From NCBI RefSeq assembly GCF_017355165.1, contig NZ_JADILK010000011.1, positions 62,001-126,000 of the forward strand: a stretch of 64,000 nucleotides of DNA, in the 5' to 3' direction. Source of the stretch: Bacillus sp. SD075 (GTDB lineage Bacteria > Bacillota > Bacilli > Bacillales > DSM-1321). The notes beneath the pieces were generated by a model. That model searched no databases. It worked only from the letters and a program-made list of their open reading frames with translations, and had not been told where the DNA came from. Shown one piece after another: positions 17,135 through 26,738 of the stretch (positions are counted from its first letter, which is position 1; each line of letters opens with the position of its first letter). The position numbers were made by a program, and so were the translations under genes.

Positions 17135-18373
17135 GTGAAAAAAAATGAAATCATTGAAAGATTCACTTCTTATGTGAAGGTGGATACCCAATCGAATGAA
17201 GAAAATCCCTCATGTCCCTCTACACCCGGACAGCTGACCTTGGCAAATGCATTGGTCAAGGAACTTCAATCCATTGGGATGAAGGATGTGACAATTGACC
17301 AGAACGGATATGTCATGGCAACCTTGCCGTCCAATTCAAATAAGGATGTCCCCACAATCGGATTCTTGGCCCATGTCGATACAGCAACGGATTTCACTGG
17401 AAAAGATGTAAAACCGCAAATCGTAGACAACTATGATGGCAAAGATCTTACTTTACATGAAAGATTGGAGATCATTCTTTCACCTGAGGATTTTCCATCG
17501 CTTAAGAACTATATAGGGCATACCTTGATTACAACGGATGGGACAACCCTGTTGGGTGCAGATAATAAGGCTGGAATTGCTGAAATCATGACTGCCATGG
17601 ATTATTTGATTCAGCATCCGGAAATCAAGCATGGAAAAATCCGTGTTGCTTTTACTCCCGATGAGGAAATCGGCAGGGGACCCCATAAGTTTGATGTAGA
17701 TGCTTTTGATGCACAATTTGCCTACACGGTGGACGGCGGCCCAATTGGAGAACTTGAATATGAGAGCTTCAATGCAGCATCGGCCAAAATCCTGATCAAA
17801 GGGACGAATATTCACCCTGGTACGGCTAAAGGAAAAATGGTGAACTCGGCGAAAATCGCCATGGAATTCCATGATAAGCTCCCAATGGCAGAAGCACCGG
17901 AATATACGGAGGGTTATGAAGGATTTTATCATCTGCTTTCATTTCACGGGGATGTGGAAGTGACCAAGCTTTCTTATATCATCAGGGATTTCGACCGTCA
18001 GAAATTTAATGAGCGTAAGGATTATATAACTGAAATGACCGAAGATTTAAAAGAAAAATATGGACAAAACCGTATCCAGCTTGTAATACAGGACCAGTAC
18101 TTCAACATGAAGGAAAAAATTGAACCCGTGAAGGAAATCGTGGATATTGCCCATGAAGCAATGGAGCAACTCGGTATACAACCGAAGATCTCACCAATAC
18201 GCGGTGGTACGGACGGATCTCAATTATCGTATATGGGCCTGCCAACACCCAACATCTTCACGGGCGGGGAGAACTTTCATGGCAAATATGAATTTATTTC
18301 CGTCGATAACATGATCCTGGCCACTAAAGTGATTGTTGGCATTGCATCGCTTTTTGAAGAAAAGGCAAAGTAA
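17135..18373 (+). CDS. pepT: Peptidase T (aminotripeptidase)
   Basis: 412-residue M20-family dizinc exopeptidase removing the N-terminal residue of tripeptides in the cytoplasm. Metal-binding and catalytic motifs: LAHVDTATD near 78, [12 protein letters not shown] near 137, [14 protein letters not shown] near 172 and the C-terminal [23 protein letters not shown] near 355 with the following NFHGKYEF. The start is GTG at 17135; the nearest ATG is out of frame. Length equals the B. subtilis enzyme. Stands alone between amylase and convergent catalase genes. Confidence 0.96.
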   Translation: MKKNEIIERFTSYVKVDTQSNEENPSCPSTPGQLTLANALVKELQSIGMKDVTIDQNGYVMATLPSNSNKDVPTIGFLAHVDTATDFTGKDVKPQIVDNYDGKDLTLHERLEIILSPEDFPSLKNYIGHTLITTDGTTLLGADNKAGIAEIMTAMDYLIQHPEIKHGKIRVAFTPDEEIGRGPHKFDVDAFDAQFAYTVDGGPIGELEYESFNAASAKILIKGTNIHPGTAKGKMVNSAKIAMEFHDKLPMAEAPEYTEGYEGFYHLLSFHGDVEVTKLSYIIRDFDRQKFNERKDYITEMTEDLKEKYGQNRIQLVIQDQYFNMKEKIEPVKEIVDIAHEAMEQLGIQPKISPIRGGTDGSQLSYMGLPTPNIFTGGENFHGKYEFISVDNMILATKVIVGIASLFEEKAK

Positions 18374-18429
18374 CTTAATATGTGTTTATTGAATCCCCCC
18401 AGACTCCAAGCCTAGGGGGGCATCCAATA

Positions 18430-20508
18430 TTAAGCGCGTGTCCAGTGACGGTGCTTGGCAATTGCCTCGATAAAGGCAGAACCACTATTTTTATCCGTAA
18501 CAGTTACAATGCCTGCAGCTGGATCATTGGAAACGATGCCTGCCTTCGATAAGATCTTGGCTCCCTCAATTCCCGCACCAACCGCTTTGAAATGATTGTA
18601 GGCTTCATTAACAAAGTAAATTGGTTCCTTGGATACCATTAGAGCATCGACACTCTCCTGGCCTCCTGCCACATATATAGCATCGAAAAGTACCGAATCG
18701 GCTGTCAGGAATGTCTGATTCACCTCAACCTGCTGTCCTTCAGAACTTGTAATCACTCCACGATTATTACTGATGATTTCAGCCGTTATACCTGTCGATT
18801 TAAAGGACTTCAAAACTTGATTAACCTCTGACCCGTTGTAACCATCTGCAGCCAATATGGCCACTTTTCTTGTTGCCGCCGTGTTCACTTTCATTTGCTC
18901 CTGGCTTAAGGCCGGAGAAGCCAAATCCATTTGGACCCCACTCTTGTTGGCAGGAGGTTTCACGCCCACTCCAATCGCGATTGTTTTAGCCAATCCGACA
19001 TCTACATTGCTGAACATCTCGACAATTTGCTGCTGAACGTCCTTACTTTTCACTTTTCCCACTTCAAAGTGGAAAGCCTGAATAATATGTTCCTTCTCCA
19101 CTTCCGTCATGCTATTCCAAAATAGTTTTGCTTGGCTGTAATGATCCTTGAAGCTTTCACTCCGCTGACGGACCTTCCTGCCATCGACTTTTTCCTGGTA
19201 ATGTGCATAGCCGCCTTCCCCTTCCGAAGCAGGTTCTGGAGAGTTACCTGCAAGGGAATTTTGGTGGTAGCTGACCGGCCCTGGATTTATTGACATTCGG
19301 TGCATGCCATCGCGTTGATTATTATGAACGGGGGCAACCGTCCTATTAATCGGCAGCTCATGGAAGTTCGGTCCTCCTAATCGGGATAGCTGGGTATCGG
19401 TGTAGGAGAATAAACGTCCTTGAAGCAGCGGATCATTTGAAAAATCAATACCCGGTACAACATGCCCCGGATGGAAAGCAATCTGTTCCGTCTCTGCAAA
19501 AAAGTTATCCGTATTTTGGTTCAAAACCATTTTCCCGATTATTTTCACCGGAATTTGTTCTTCCGGCCATAGTTTAGTGGGATCAAGGATATCAAAGTCG
19601 AAATTGAATTCATCTTCTTCCTTAATCATTTGCACGCCAAATTCAAATTCAGGATAATTTCCGGTATCTATCGCTTCCCACAGATCTTGGCGGTGAAAAT
19701 CAGGGTTCTTCCCTGCAATTTTCTGTGCCTCATCCCAGACAAGGGATTTAACTCCCAGTACAGGCTTCCAATGGAATTTAACGAAATGGGACACGCCTTG
19801 TTCATTTACAAAACGGAATGTATGGACACCAAACCCTTCCATCATCCGGAAGCTTCTTGGTATGGCCCTATCAGAAAGATGCCACATGATCATATGAGCC
19901 GTTTCTTCATTGTTGGCGACGAAATCCCAGAAAGTATCATGGGCTGACGCAGCCTGGGGTATTTCATTATGTGGCTCTGGTTTAACCGCATGGATTAAAT
20001 CCGGGAACTTAATGGCATCCTGAATAAAAAATACCGGAATATTATTTCCGACCAAATCATAGTTTCCTTCCTCAGTATAAAACTTTGTAGAAAACCCTCT
20101 TACATCACGGACCGAGTCTGCCGATCCGCGGGAACCTGCTACCGTGGAGTAACGAACGAATACTGGTGTCTTGACTGAAGGGTCTTGAAGAAACTTGGCT
20201 TTTGTATATTCTGACAACGGTTCATATACCTGAAAATATCCATGTGCGCCAGATCCACGGGCATGGACAATCCGCTCAGGAATACGCTCATGGTCAAAAT
20301 GTGTCATTTTTTCACGGAAATGAAAATCCTCCATCAAAGTTGGACCACGGGTTCCCGCTTTCAAAGAATGCTCGTCCTCAGAAATACGCAAACCTTGGTT
20401 ACTCGTCATCTTTTTCCCATTATCGTCCACTCGGTATTGATCCAGCTGTCGCTGCTTACTTTGCCCATCGATTCTTCCGCTTTCATTTGCTTTCGTCATC
20501 CCACTCAT
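18430..20508 (-). CDS. katE: Large-subunit (clade 2, HPII-type) catalase
   Basis: 692-residue monofunctional haem catalase with an extra C-terminal DJ-1/PfpI-like domain (KVAILAADGYNGSEVNQVL to the end). Catalytic His is in HFDHERIPERIVHARGSGAH near residue 80, Asn in LVGNNIPVFFIQDA near 155 and the haem-ligand Tyr in GRLFSYTDTQLSRLG near 370. It breaks down hydrogen peroxide. The B. subtilis KatE counterpart is a general stress (sigma-B) protein, and a sigma-B-like promoter is seen at 20595-20620. GGAGGGG precedes the start. Confidence 0.95.
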   Translation of the reverse strand: MSGMTKANESGRIDGQSKQRQLDQYRVDDNGKKMTSNQGLRISEDEHSLKAGTRGPTLMEDFHFREKMTHFDHERIPERIVHARGSGAHGYFQVYEPLSEYTKAKFLQDPSVKTPVFVRYSTVAGSRGSADSVRDVRGFSTKFYTEEGNYDLVGNNIPVFFIQDAIKFPDLIHAVKPEPHNEIPQAASAHDTFWDFVANNEETAHMIMWHLSDRAIPRSFRMMEGFGVHTFRFVNEQGVSHFVKFHWKPVLGVKSLVWDEAQKIAGKNPDFHRQDLWEAIDTGNYPEFEFGVQMIKEEDEFNFDFDILDPTKLWPEEQIPVKIIGKMVLNQNTDNFFAETEQIAFHPGHVVPGIDFSNDPLLQGRLFSYTDTQLSRLGGPNFHELPINRTVAPVHNNQRDGMHRMSINPGPVSYHQNSLAGNSPEPASEGEGGYAHYQEKVDGRKVRQRSESFKDHYSQAKLFWNSMTEVEKEHIIQAFHFEVGKVKSKDVQQQIVEMFSNVDVGLAKTIAIGVGVKPPANKSGVQMDLASPALSQEQMKVNTAATRKVAILAADGYNGSEVNQVLKSFKSTGITAEIISNNRGVITSSEGQQVEVNQTFLTADSVLFDAIYVAGGQESVDALMVSKEPIYFVNEAYNHFKAVGAGIEGAKILSKAGIVSNDPAAGIVTVTDKNSGSAFIEAIAKHRHWTRA

Positions 20509-20594
20509 TCCCCTCCATGTCTAAGAATTCATTCAGATTAAATCGTGTTGTATGTATTTACTTTATTCGAAATAATTGCGTTATCCTTCCTCAT

Positions 20595-20620
20595 ATACCA
20601 CTCTATTTTGACGGATAAAC
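20595..20620 (-). promoter_or_regulatory. Candidate sigma-B promoter of katE
   Basis: On the minus strand GTTTAT (20615-20620), 14 bases, TGGTAT (20595-20600). The sigma-B consensus is GTTTAA-N12-15-GGGTAT, so each hexamer has a single mismatch. It lies about 87 bases before the catalase start. Consistent with stress control known for B. subtilis katE. Confidence 0.6.
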
Positions 20621-20706
20621 AGAATTCAGAAAAAGGATCCCCCTTCCTCACAAAACAAAAATGTGATTTCATTGAGGAGGAATTATTCCAGGGGAGGTCG
20701 AATTCT

Positions 20707-20740
20707 TCCCGTCCCCAGTCTTAACACTGGGGACGGGAAA
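20707..20740. other. Strong GC-rich hairpin between katE and dbpA
   Basis: Perfect 14-bp stem TTCCCGTCCCCAGT / ACTGGGGACGGGAA with a 6-base loop. There is a run of A on its right side in the plus strand and no T-run following it in either direction, so it is not a standard terminator. Role unknown. Confidence 0.5.
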
Positions 20741-20757
20741 AAAACATATAAAAAAAA

Positions 20758-20797
20758 GAAGCGAAAAGACCAATTTTCGGTCTTCATGCTTCTTTTT
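20758..20797 (-). terminator. Bidirectional intrinsic terminator after dbpA
   Basis: GAAGC and AAGACC arms pair with GGTCTT and GCTTC around a short loop. T-runs occur on both strands (plus TTTTT at the right, minus seven T at the left). It starts 12 bases after the helicase stop. Confidence 0.8.
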
Positions 20798-20808
20798 ATT
20801 CAACGCCC

Positions 20809-22257
20809 TTAGTTCTTAAAGGCCTCTGAAACCTTCAAAAGTTTGCCTTTTACTTTCGTATTTTTCATCACTTTCAAGACCAGCGGTCCTTTTTCATTCA
20901 ATATTTCCACATAAGAAACATTATCCTGGATCGTAATGATCCCGATGTCCTCTGCATTCACTCCATCAATTTTTGCGATAGTTCCGACAAAATCCAGAGC
21001 CCTGATTTTCTTTTTCTTGCCACCATTAAAATACAGCTTCATGATTTGTTTATTCAATTGTTCACTTTTATCTTTTTTGATCTTTGGACGAGCTTCCAGT
21101 TTCGCTTCGAATTCCATTTTATTATTGGAGACTTCCTCTTTTGAAGGAACATTCATGTTAGGGATTTCAAAACCGATATAGCCTTGAATCTCCGTAAGGA
21201 ATTTATCTTCGTACGGCGTCACAAAAGTAATGGCTTTTCCTTTTTTGCCTGCACGGCCCGTTCTTCCTGTCCGATGTACGTAACTTTCCTTTTCCAATGG
21301 CAGGTCATAGTTAATCACGTGGGTTATATTATCAATGTCAATTCCACGTGCAGCAACATCAGTCGCAACCAAATAGCGGAATTCACCTCTTCTGAACTCA
21401 TTCATCACTGCAAGGCGATCTTCCTGAAGCATGCCCCCGTGAATCATATCACACGGATATTCCATTTCAAGCAGCTGTTCGCATACTTGGTCTACCCTAT
21501 CTTTCGTCCGACAGAAAATGATGCAGCTATCGGGATTTTCCGTGATGGTGATGTCTCTAAGCAGGGAAAACTTATCATCTTCTCTCACTTCAATAAGAGC
21601 ATGTTCAATTTTCTCCGTCGTTAAACCCTTTGCTTTGATTTCAATGTCCAAAGGATCTTTCATATATTGCTTGCATAGCTTTTTTATACTTTCAGGTAAC
21701 GTAGCGGAGAACAGCATGGTTACTCTATCTTTCGGTAGTTCTTTAATAATGGCTTCCACTTGTTCTATGAAGCCCATATTCAGCATTTCATCCGCTTCAT
21801 CAATCACTAAATGAGTTAAGCGTTCCAAGGCGAATGTCCCTTTCTCGATATGATCCAGAACACGCCCCGGGGTCCCAACGACTACATGGCTTTTTTGTTT
21901 CAATTCCGCTTTTTGCAGTGCGAATGGATGTTTCCCATAAACCGCAGTAGCCTTAATCCTTTTAAATCTGCCTATATTCGTAATATCCTCTTTGACCTGT
22001 ACAGCAAGCTCACGTGTCGGTGTTAGAATAAGCGCCTGTGGCTTATTCTCCTCCCAATCAACCATTTCGCATATCGGTATGCCAAATGAAGCGGTCTTGC
22101 CACTTCCTGTTTGGGATTTAACGACAAGATCCCGCTTTTTCAGCGCCACTGGAATCACTTCACGCTGTACTTCGGTCGGACGTTGATAACCCAAGCTTTC
22201 TAATGCCCTTACAATTTCATCGCTTAATGTATAATCAGTAAAACTTAATTCATTCAT
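20809..22257 (-). CDS. dbpA: DEAD-box RNA helicase DbpA (YxiN)
   Basis: 482-residue ATP-dependent RNA helicase with all family motifs: SQTGSGKT near 50, [24 protein letters not shown] near 155, FSATLP, and [15 protein letters not shown] plus [10 protein letters not shown] in the second RecA domain. The C-terminal 75 residues ([21 protein letters not shown] onward) are the DbpA RRM-like domain that in YxiN binds helix 92 of 23S rRNA, pointing to 50S assembly. Nearly collinear with B. subtilis YxiN. Monocistronic, with its own terminator. Confidence 0.93.
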   Translation of the reverse strand: MNELSFTDYTLSDEIVRALESLGYQRPTEVQREVIPVALKKRDLVVKSQTGSGKTASFGIPICEMVDWEENKPQALILTPTRELAVQVKEDITNIGRFKRIKATAVYGKHPFALQKAELKQKSHVVVGTPGRVLDHIEKGTFALERLTHLVIDEADEMLNMGFIEQVEAIIKELPKDRVTMLFSATLPESIKKLCKQYMKDPLDIEIKAKGLTTEKIEHALIEVREDDKFSLLRDITITENPDSCIIFCRTKDRVDQVCEQLLEMEYPCDMIHGGMLQEDRLAVMNEFRRGEFRYLVATDVAARGIDIDNITHVINYDLPLEKESYVHRTGRTGRAGKKGKAITFVTPYEDKFLTEIQGYIGFEIPNMNVPSKEEVSNNKMEFEAKLEARPKIKKDKSEQLNKQIMKLYFNGGKKKKIRALDFVGTIAKIDGVNAEDIGIITIQDNVSYVEILNEKGPLVLKVMKNTKVKGKLLKVSEAFKN

Positions 22258-22553
22258 ATAACAGCCTCTTTTGTTGTTTAGTATGTTGCTTTATTGTTTC
22301 CAAAATCATAATTTCCTTATACAAGGTTCTATTATACGCGATATGCCTCGATAAACCTTGTAATAACCAAATCCAATTGTCTTATTTCAATATAATGAAA
22401 CGTCCGTCTTCATTAAAACGATGGTCATCTGGCAATCAAGATCTGAGTTAATCAAAATGGACCCTGCTACTTTCAATATGCTAAAATATGTATGATATAA
22501 AAGTCAAAATAGGGTGTAGCTTCTAAACCGATGTCCAAAAGGAGTGCTGATTT

Positions 22554-22886
22554 ATGATAATCGTAACGAATAGAATCAGAGTCAAAAAAGGGATGGGTGC
22601 AGTCATGGCCCCAGGATTTACTGCACCAGGTCCACTTGATACTATTGAAGGCTTCGTAAAAGTTGAAGTATTATTAACGCAGAATTTGTCGGACCACGAT
22701 GAACTGAGCGTTAATATGTACTGGGAAAACCTTGATAACTTTACTGCTTGGAGAAATAGTGATGCATTCAAAGCTGCACATAAACGTCCTGAACCAGGTT
22801 CCGGTGAAGCAAAAAAGGAATCTCCAATTCTAGGCAGCGAGCTTACAACATATGAAGTCGCCTCGGTAAAGGAAATTGCTAAATAA
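22554..22886 (+). CDS. IsdG/HmoA-like haem-degrading monooxygenase (ABM fold)
   Basis: 110-residue antibiotic-biosynthesis-monooxygenase-fold protein. It begins MIIVTNRIRVKKG like Bacillus IsdG and has the pattern VNMYWENLDNFTAWRNSDAFKAAHKRP near 60-83, in which Trp and His are the usual haem-site residues (NxxWxxxxxF/AxH). IsdG-type enzymes open haem to release iron in the cytoplasm. It stands alone here without Isd surface proteins. A different ABM substrate remains possible. A terminator follows directly. Confidence 0.75.
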   Translation: MIIVTNRIRVKKGMGAVMAPGFTAPGPLDTIEGFVKVEVLLTQNLSDHDELSVNMYWENLDNFTAWRNSDAFKAAHKRPEPGSGEAKKESPILGSELTTYEVASVKEIAK

Positions 22887-22898
22887 TCAAATCACGCC

Positions 22899-22927
22899 AA
22901 AGAGGCCGCGAAATATGCGACCTCTTT
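22899..22927 (+). terminator. Terminator between the IsdG-like gene and rlmN
   Basis: AAAGAGG-CGC arms pair with GCG-CCTCTTT around GAAATAT with one internal mismatch, followed by TTTTTT on the plus strand. It lies between convergent genes and may serve both. Confidence 0.75.
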
Positions 22928-22948
22928 TTTGTTGTTTTCCTTAGTGAA

Positions 22949-24016
22949 TTACTGGGCTTCAGCTTTCCTGATTTGTTTGCTTCTTAGCTGGCCGCAAGCC
23001 GCATCAATATCCGTTCCATGTTCTTGGCGGATTTTACAATTTACGCCTCTCTTTTTCAGCGTATCATAAAACGAGAGAACGGATTCTTTTTCACTTCTTT
23101 GATATTGACTATGCTCATCTACCGGATTATATGGAATCAGGTTGACATAGAGCCGATGCTTTTTGTCATCAAGAAGGTTGGCGAGTTGCTCGGCTTCTTC
23201 TTGATGGTCATTGACATCTTTCAATAGGATATATTCAATCGTAATTCTCCTATTCGTTTTCTCTAAATAATAATCAAGAGATTTCATTAATTTTTCTATC
23301 GGAATACCTCGGTTTATTTTCATGATTCGTGTCCTGAGTTCATTATTCGGCGCATGTAATGAGATGGCCAGATTCACCTGTAATTGGGTATCGGTGAATT
23401 CATAAATCTTTTTGGCAAGACCGCTCGTCGAAACAGTAATCCGCCTAGCAGCAATAGCGAGACCCTTATGGTCGATGAGCACCTTCAAAAAGTCTATCAT
23501 ATTTTCAAAATTATCGAACGGCTCACCAATGCCCATTACTACAACATGGCTTACAACATCCTCTTGTTCCAACTTATCCAGATGCAGTTGAACGTTCATG
23601 ATTTGTTCCACTATTTCCCCGCTGGACAAATCACGGCTTTTGGCCAATAATCCACTGGCACAGAAACTGCAGCCGATATTGCAGCCTACTTGGGTGGTGA
23701 CACAAACCGAAATTCCGTATTTATGTCTCATCATAACCGTTTCGATAAGATTTCCATCCTGTAATTTAAACAAGAATTTAATCGTACCATCTGCTGATTC
23801 TTGCTTAACATGCTCGGTCAGAGTCTGGATGACAAAGTTCTCTTCAAGTAATTTTATGCACTCTTTATTAACATCTGTCATTTCAGAGAAACTCGTTACA
23901 CGTGTTCTATAAAGCCACTCCCAGACTTGGGAAGCTCTGAATTTTTTATGGCCATGGTCCAAAAGCCATGCTGTCAATTGTTCGAATGTTAAACCATAAA
24001 TGGACTCTTTATTCAT
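22949..24016 (-). CDS. rlmN: RlmN-family 23S rRNA A2503 methyltransferase
   Basis: 355-residue radical SAM methyltransferase expected to make 2-methyladenosine at A2503 of 23S rRNA (and A37 of some tRNAs). The CxxxCxxC cluster is in [14 protein letters not shown] near 120, the acceptor Cys in DIDAACGQL near 340, and GIGEPFDNF in the SAM site. In B. subtilis rlmN lies elsewhere (next to prpC/prkC), so this may be a second paralogue; its sequence around [14 protein letters not shown] is unlike YloN. It does not look like the C8-methylating Cfr. Starts just upstream of rlmH in the same direction. Confidence 0.87.
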   Translation of the reverse strand: MNKESIYGLTFEQLTAWLLDHGHKKFRASQVWEWLYRTRVTSFSEMTDVNKECIKLLEENFVIQTLTEHVKQESADGTIKFLFKLQDGNLIETVMMRHKYGISVCVTTQVGCNIGCSFCASGLLAKSRDLSSGEIVEQIMNVQLHLDKLEQEDVVSHVVVMGIGEPFDNFENMIDFLKVLIDHKGLAIAARRITVSTSGLAKKIYEFTDTQLQVNLAISLHAPNNELRTRIMKINRGIPIEKLMKSLDYYLEKTNRRITIEYILLKDVNDHQEEAEQLANLLDDKKHRLYVNLIPYNPVDEHSQYQRSEKESVLSFYDTLKKRGVNCKIRQEHGTDIDAACGQLRSKQIRKAEAQ

Positions 24017-24097
24017 TCGTTACCCTCTTTTCATTACATTAAGATTTAATATTTTAACCCATTAACCTTACGGGGAATTCCCCGGGAATTAGTTCAT

Positions 24098-24577
24098 TCA
24101 TTTATGATATGGTTCATTTCTATTTATCCGAAAAGCCCGATATATTTGCTCCACTAGAACCAGTTTCATTAATTGATGCGGAAAAGTCATTTTCGAAAAG
24201 GAAAGGGCATAATCACTTCTTGATAACACTTCAGTGCCAAGCCCAAGCGACCCGCCTATAACAAAGGCAATTTTGCTCTTTCCATAAGTGGCGAGCTGAT
24301 CCATTTGAGTGGCCAGCTGCTCTGAAGTAAGCTGTTTTCCATTGATCTCAAGTGTTATTACGTAGGTGTCTGGGCTGACTTTCGCCAGGATTCGTTCACC
24401 CTCCTTTTGCTTTACAATGCCCATATCCGCTGCACTCAGGTTCTCCGGAGCTTTTTCATCCGGTACTTCAACAAATTCTATATTAGCATAGGCGCTTAAC
24501 CTTTTTGTATATTCAGCAATTCCTTGCTTTAAGTATTTTTCCTTAAGCTTGCCAACAGTAATAATCGTTATTTTCAT
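24098..24577 (-). CDS. rlmH: 23S rRNA pseudouridine-1915 N3-methyltransferase RlmH
   Basis: 159-residue SPOUT methyltransferase acting on the decoding-region pseudouridine of assembled 70S ribosomes. The knotted SAM site is [12 protein letters not shown] near 105 and the C-terminus [11 protein letters not shown] is the invariant family end. Position next to yyzF and htrC is conserved in Bacillus. It probably also supplies the transcript read into the rlmN gene 81 bases downstream. Confidence 0.97.
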   Translation of the reverse strand: MKITIITVGKLKEKYLKQGIAEYTKRLSAYANIEFVEVPDEKAPENLSAADMGIVKQKEGERILAKVSPDTYVITLEINGKQLTSEQLATQMDQLATYGKSKIAFVIGGSLGLGTEVLSRSDYALSFSKMTFPHQLMKLVLVEQIYRAFRINRNEPYHK

Positions 24578-24707
24578 ATATATCCTCTAGCTTTCTTTAT
24601 GTTTTTACTATCAATTGTTGGATTTGCCTCCTTATTATCATACCTTACAGTGACCTATAAGCAAAACAAGCATATCCTTTCCAATTTTTAATGCTTTTAA
24701 TATAAAA

Positions 24708-24734
24708 ACCGCTGCCCCTGAGAGCGGCAACGGT
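24708..24734 (-). terminator. Terminator between yyzF and rlmH
   Basis: ACCGCTGCC / GGCAACGGT, a 9-bp stem with one mismatch, followed on the minus strand by TTTTTATA. It would end transcripts coming from yyzF before rlmH. The rest of 24578-24898 shows no gene. Confidence 0.65.
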
Positions 24735-24898
24735 AACTTTCATTATTTTTTAATGTTTATTAAAGAAATTACGCTGGACATAGACCAGATCCGATAAAAA
24801 ATTATGATGGATCATTCGTACGATCAAAGGCTTGAATATAAACCATTTCACCCTTCGCTTTATTCTCTGGAAAAGGTTAAGAACAGGTTACAAACATG

Positions 24899-25213
24899 TT
24901 ATCCACAAAAGTTATCCACATATCCACAAAAACTATCCACATCTTGTATGGGAATATTAGTTCCCTACTAGATATATTGCCACGTTTCGACAATATTCAC
25001 AGGTTGTTGATAACTGATTTTCTTCGGAAACCAACGTTAAAACAGGATAGGTTTCACATTCGTAAACCACTTCATCCAGCGCCATGTCCACGTGTTCCTG
25101 ACAGCAATATAATTTCATCTTTCATATCTCCTTTCCCACTCATTATTCCCAGTACTTCCGTCCACAATTATCCACAATTCACTTGAAATCTTTCATTTCA
25201 GTATATATCCACA
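24899..25213. other. DnaA-box cluster around yyzF, away from oriC
   Basis: Perfect TTATCCACA at 24899-24907, 24912-24920 and 25168-25176. One-mismatch boxes at 24920-24928 (ATATCCACA), 24933-24941 (CTATCCACA) and 25205-25213 (ATATCCACA). All are in the same orientation and they flank the small gene yyzF on both sides. Clusters of this kind in B. subtilis, one of them near yydA (rlmH) as I recall, titrate DnaA and restrain initiation. Confidence 0.8.
24957..25118 (-). CDS. yyzF: CxxH/CxxC small zinc-ribbon-like protein YyzF
   Basis: 53-residue protein beginning MKLYCCQEHVDMALDE and ending in ECETYPVLTL, then TTCEYCRNVAIYLVGN. The CxxH (C6-H9) and CxxC (C40-C43) pairs define the family and should bind one metal ion. 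AAAGGAG lies ten bases before the ATG. Function is unknown. The place between htrC and rlmH is conserved in Bacillus. It is embedded in a cluster of DnaA boxes. Confidence 0.88.
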   Translation of the reverse strand: MKLYCCQEHVDMALDEVVYECETYPVLTLVSEENQLSTTCEYCRNVAIYLVGN

Positions 25214-25294
25214 GGTAATCGTAACAAAAAATCAGAAAATCGCAAGGAAGTAGAAAGGACAAGAAGCATTTTCTGCCCCCTGTCCTTTTGTGTT

Positions 25295-26506
25295 TTAAAT
25301 TTCGCTGCTTGAAAGCGTGACTTCCGTAGTTTCTTTCTTACCGTCACGGTAATAAATGATTTTAACCTTATCACCAATTTTCTTTTCATTGTAAAGGTAC
25401 TTTCGCAATTCCACGACATCATGGATTTTTTCATTATCCATTCCAACAACGACGTCAAATTCCTTCAATCCTGCTTTGGATGCCGGAGAGTTGCTTTGAA
25501 CGCCGGTTATTGCAACGCCAGAAGTAACTTTGCTTGGCAACTTCAATGTATTTTGTTGATGATATTGGGAAATTTCCTCTACTGATGCCAAATTCACACC
25601 CAAGAATGCACGTTTCACTTCACCAAATTCCTCTATATCATTAATAATCGGTATAACTGAATCGATTGGGATGGAGAGACCGATTCCTTCCACTGCATTT
25701 TCTGCAATCTTCATCGAATTTATGCCGATGACCTGGCCCGACATATTAACGAGTGCCCCCCCGCTGTTACCTGGGTTAATCGCTGCATCGGTCTGGATGA
25801 CCTCCGCATTCCAATCCACTTGTCCGTCCTCATTGATATCCACCTCTATCGTGCGCTCCAAACCAGAGATGATCCCTTGTGTAATCGATCCCGAGAATTG
25901 AAGGCCTAATGGATTACCAATGGCAATTACGGGCTCCCCAGGTTTCAATTTGCCGGATTTCCCGAATTCAGCAATGGTTTTGATTTTATCACCATTAACG
26001 ACAATGACGGCTAAATCTGTCCATGGGTCACTACCTTGCAGTTCAGCTGGCAACTTAGTTCCATCACTTAATGTCACTTCCAGTTCATTAGCGCCTTCAA
26101 TGACGTGATTATTCGTGACGATATAGGCCTTGCCGCCATCTTTTTTGTAGACGACTCCAGAACCAGTGCCGGCTTCTGCCGAACTGTCCTCTGCGTTGCT
26201 CCCTTGACCCCAGAAGTTCGTTTCCTGAATGTTAGTGATGCCGACCACTGCGTCGCTGGCTTTATCAACGGCATTGGTGACGGCGCTTGTTACATCAACT
26301 GTAAGGTTTTGCTGGGCCTCCTCCGTGGACTTATTCCCCTTTGATTTTTCCGTTGTAATTTCGTTATCTTCGTTATTTAACAGCCCGCTTCCCGGTAACA
26401 TAAGTAAGGCCCCGATGATGACCCCCCCCAGGCCTGCTAGAAAATAGCTGGTATGACTTTTTTTCCGTTTATTTTGGTTCTCATCATTCTGATCATAATA
26501 ACCCAA
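25295..26506 (-). CDS. htrC: HtrC (YyxA), membrane-anchored HtrA-type serine protease
   Basis: 403 residues: short cytoplasmic Arg/Lys-rich tail, one membrane segment (about 21-42), a trypsin-like domain with the catalytic triad H134 (NNHVIEG), D164 (WTDLAV) and S248 (GNSGGAL), and one PDZ domain from about 300 (SGVAITGVQSNSPASKAGL). It degrades or refolds misfolded proteins at the outer face of the membrane. In B. subtilis it ends the walRKHIJ operon; here a strong terminator (26739-26776) intervenes. A hairpin AAAGGACA / TGTCCTTT (25254-25288) follows the gene. Confidence 0.94.
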   Translation of the reverse strand: MGYYDQNDENQNKRKKSHTSYFLAGLGGVIIGALLMLPGSGLLNNEDNEITTEKSKGNKSTEEAQQNLTVDVTSAVTNAVDKASDAVVGITNIQETNFWGQGSNAEDSSAEAGTGSGVVYKKDGGKAYIVTNNHVIEGANELEVTLSDGTKLPAELQGSDPWTDLAVIVVNGDKIKTIAEFGKSGKLKPGEPVIAIGNPLGLQFSGSITQGIISGLERTIEVDINEDGQVDWNAEVIQTDAAINPGNSGGALVNMSGQVIGINSMKIAENAVEGIGLSIPIDSVIPIINDIEEFGEVKRAFLGVNLASVEEISQYHQQNTLKLPSKVTSGVAITGVQSNSPASKAGLKEFDVVVGMDNEKIHDVVELRKYLYNEKKIGDKVKIIYYRDGKKETTEVTLSSSEI

Positions 26507-26702
26507 GACCGCCCCATCCTCTCATTTTAAGAATGAATTATAGCAATTCTATTGTTTGGTATCCTTCTTCAATTATACTCATATACCGGATTTTTTCTAA
26601 AAAAATGCATGCTTTTATTTAAGGGAAAACGTAAAATTGACTAGTATACAGCCATTTTCCTTTTACCTATACAGTTCTAACCAAACGATACCCCTTTTAA
26701 TC

Positions 26703-26723
26703 CGATTCGTACCTTACGAATCG
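26703..26723. other. Perfect inverted repeat upstream of htrC
   Basis: CGATTCGT-ACCTT-ACGAATCG, 8-bp arms with a 5-base centre, between htrC and the walJ terminator. It could be an operator or a small hairpin. No matching regulator consensus is known to me. Confidence 0.4.
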
Positions 26724-26738
26724 AAATTTTTAAAAATA

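Noticed and set aside
24076-24090. AATTCCCCGGGAATT as a Noc-binding site
   Set aside because: Resembles ATTTCCCGGGAAAT but has two or more mismatches and altered spacing, too weak to call.
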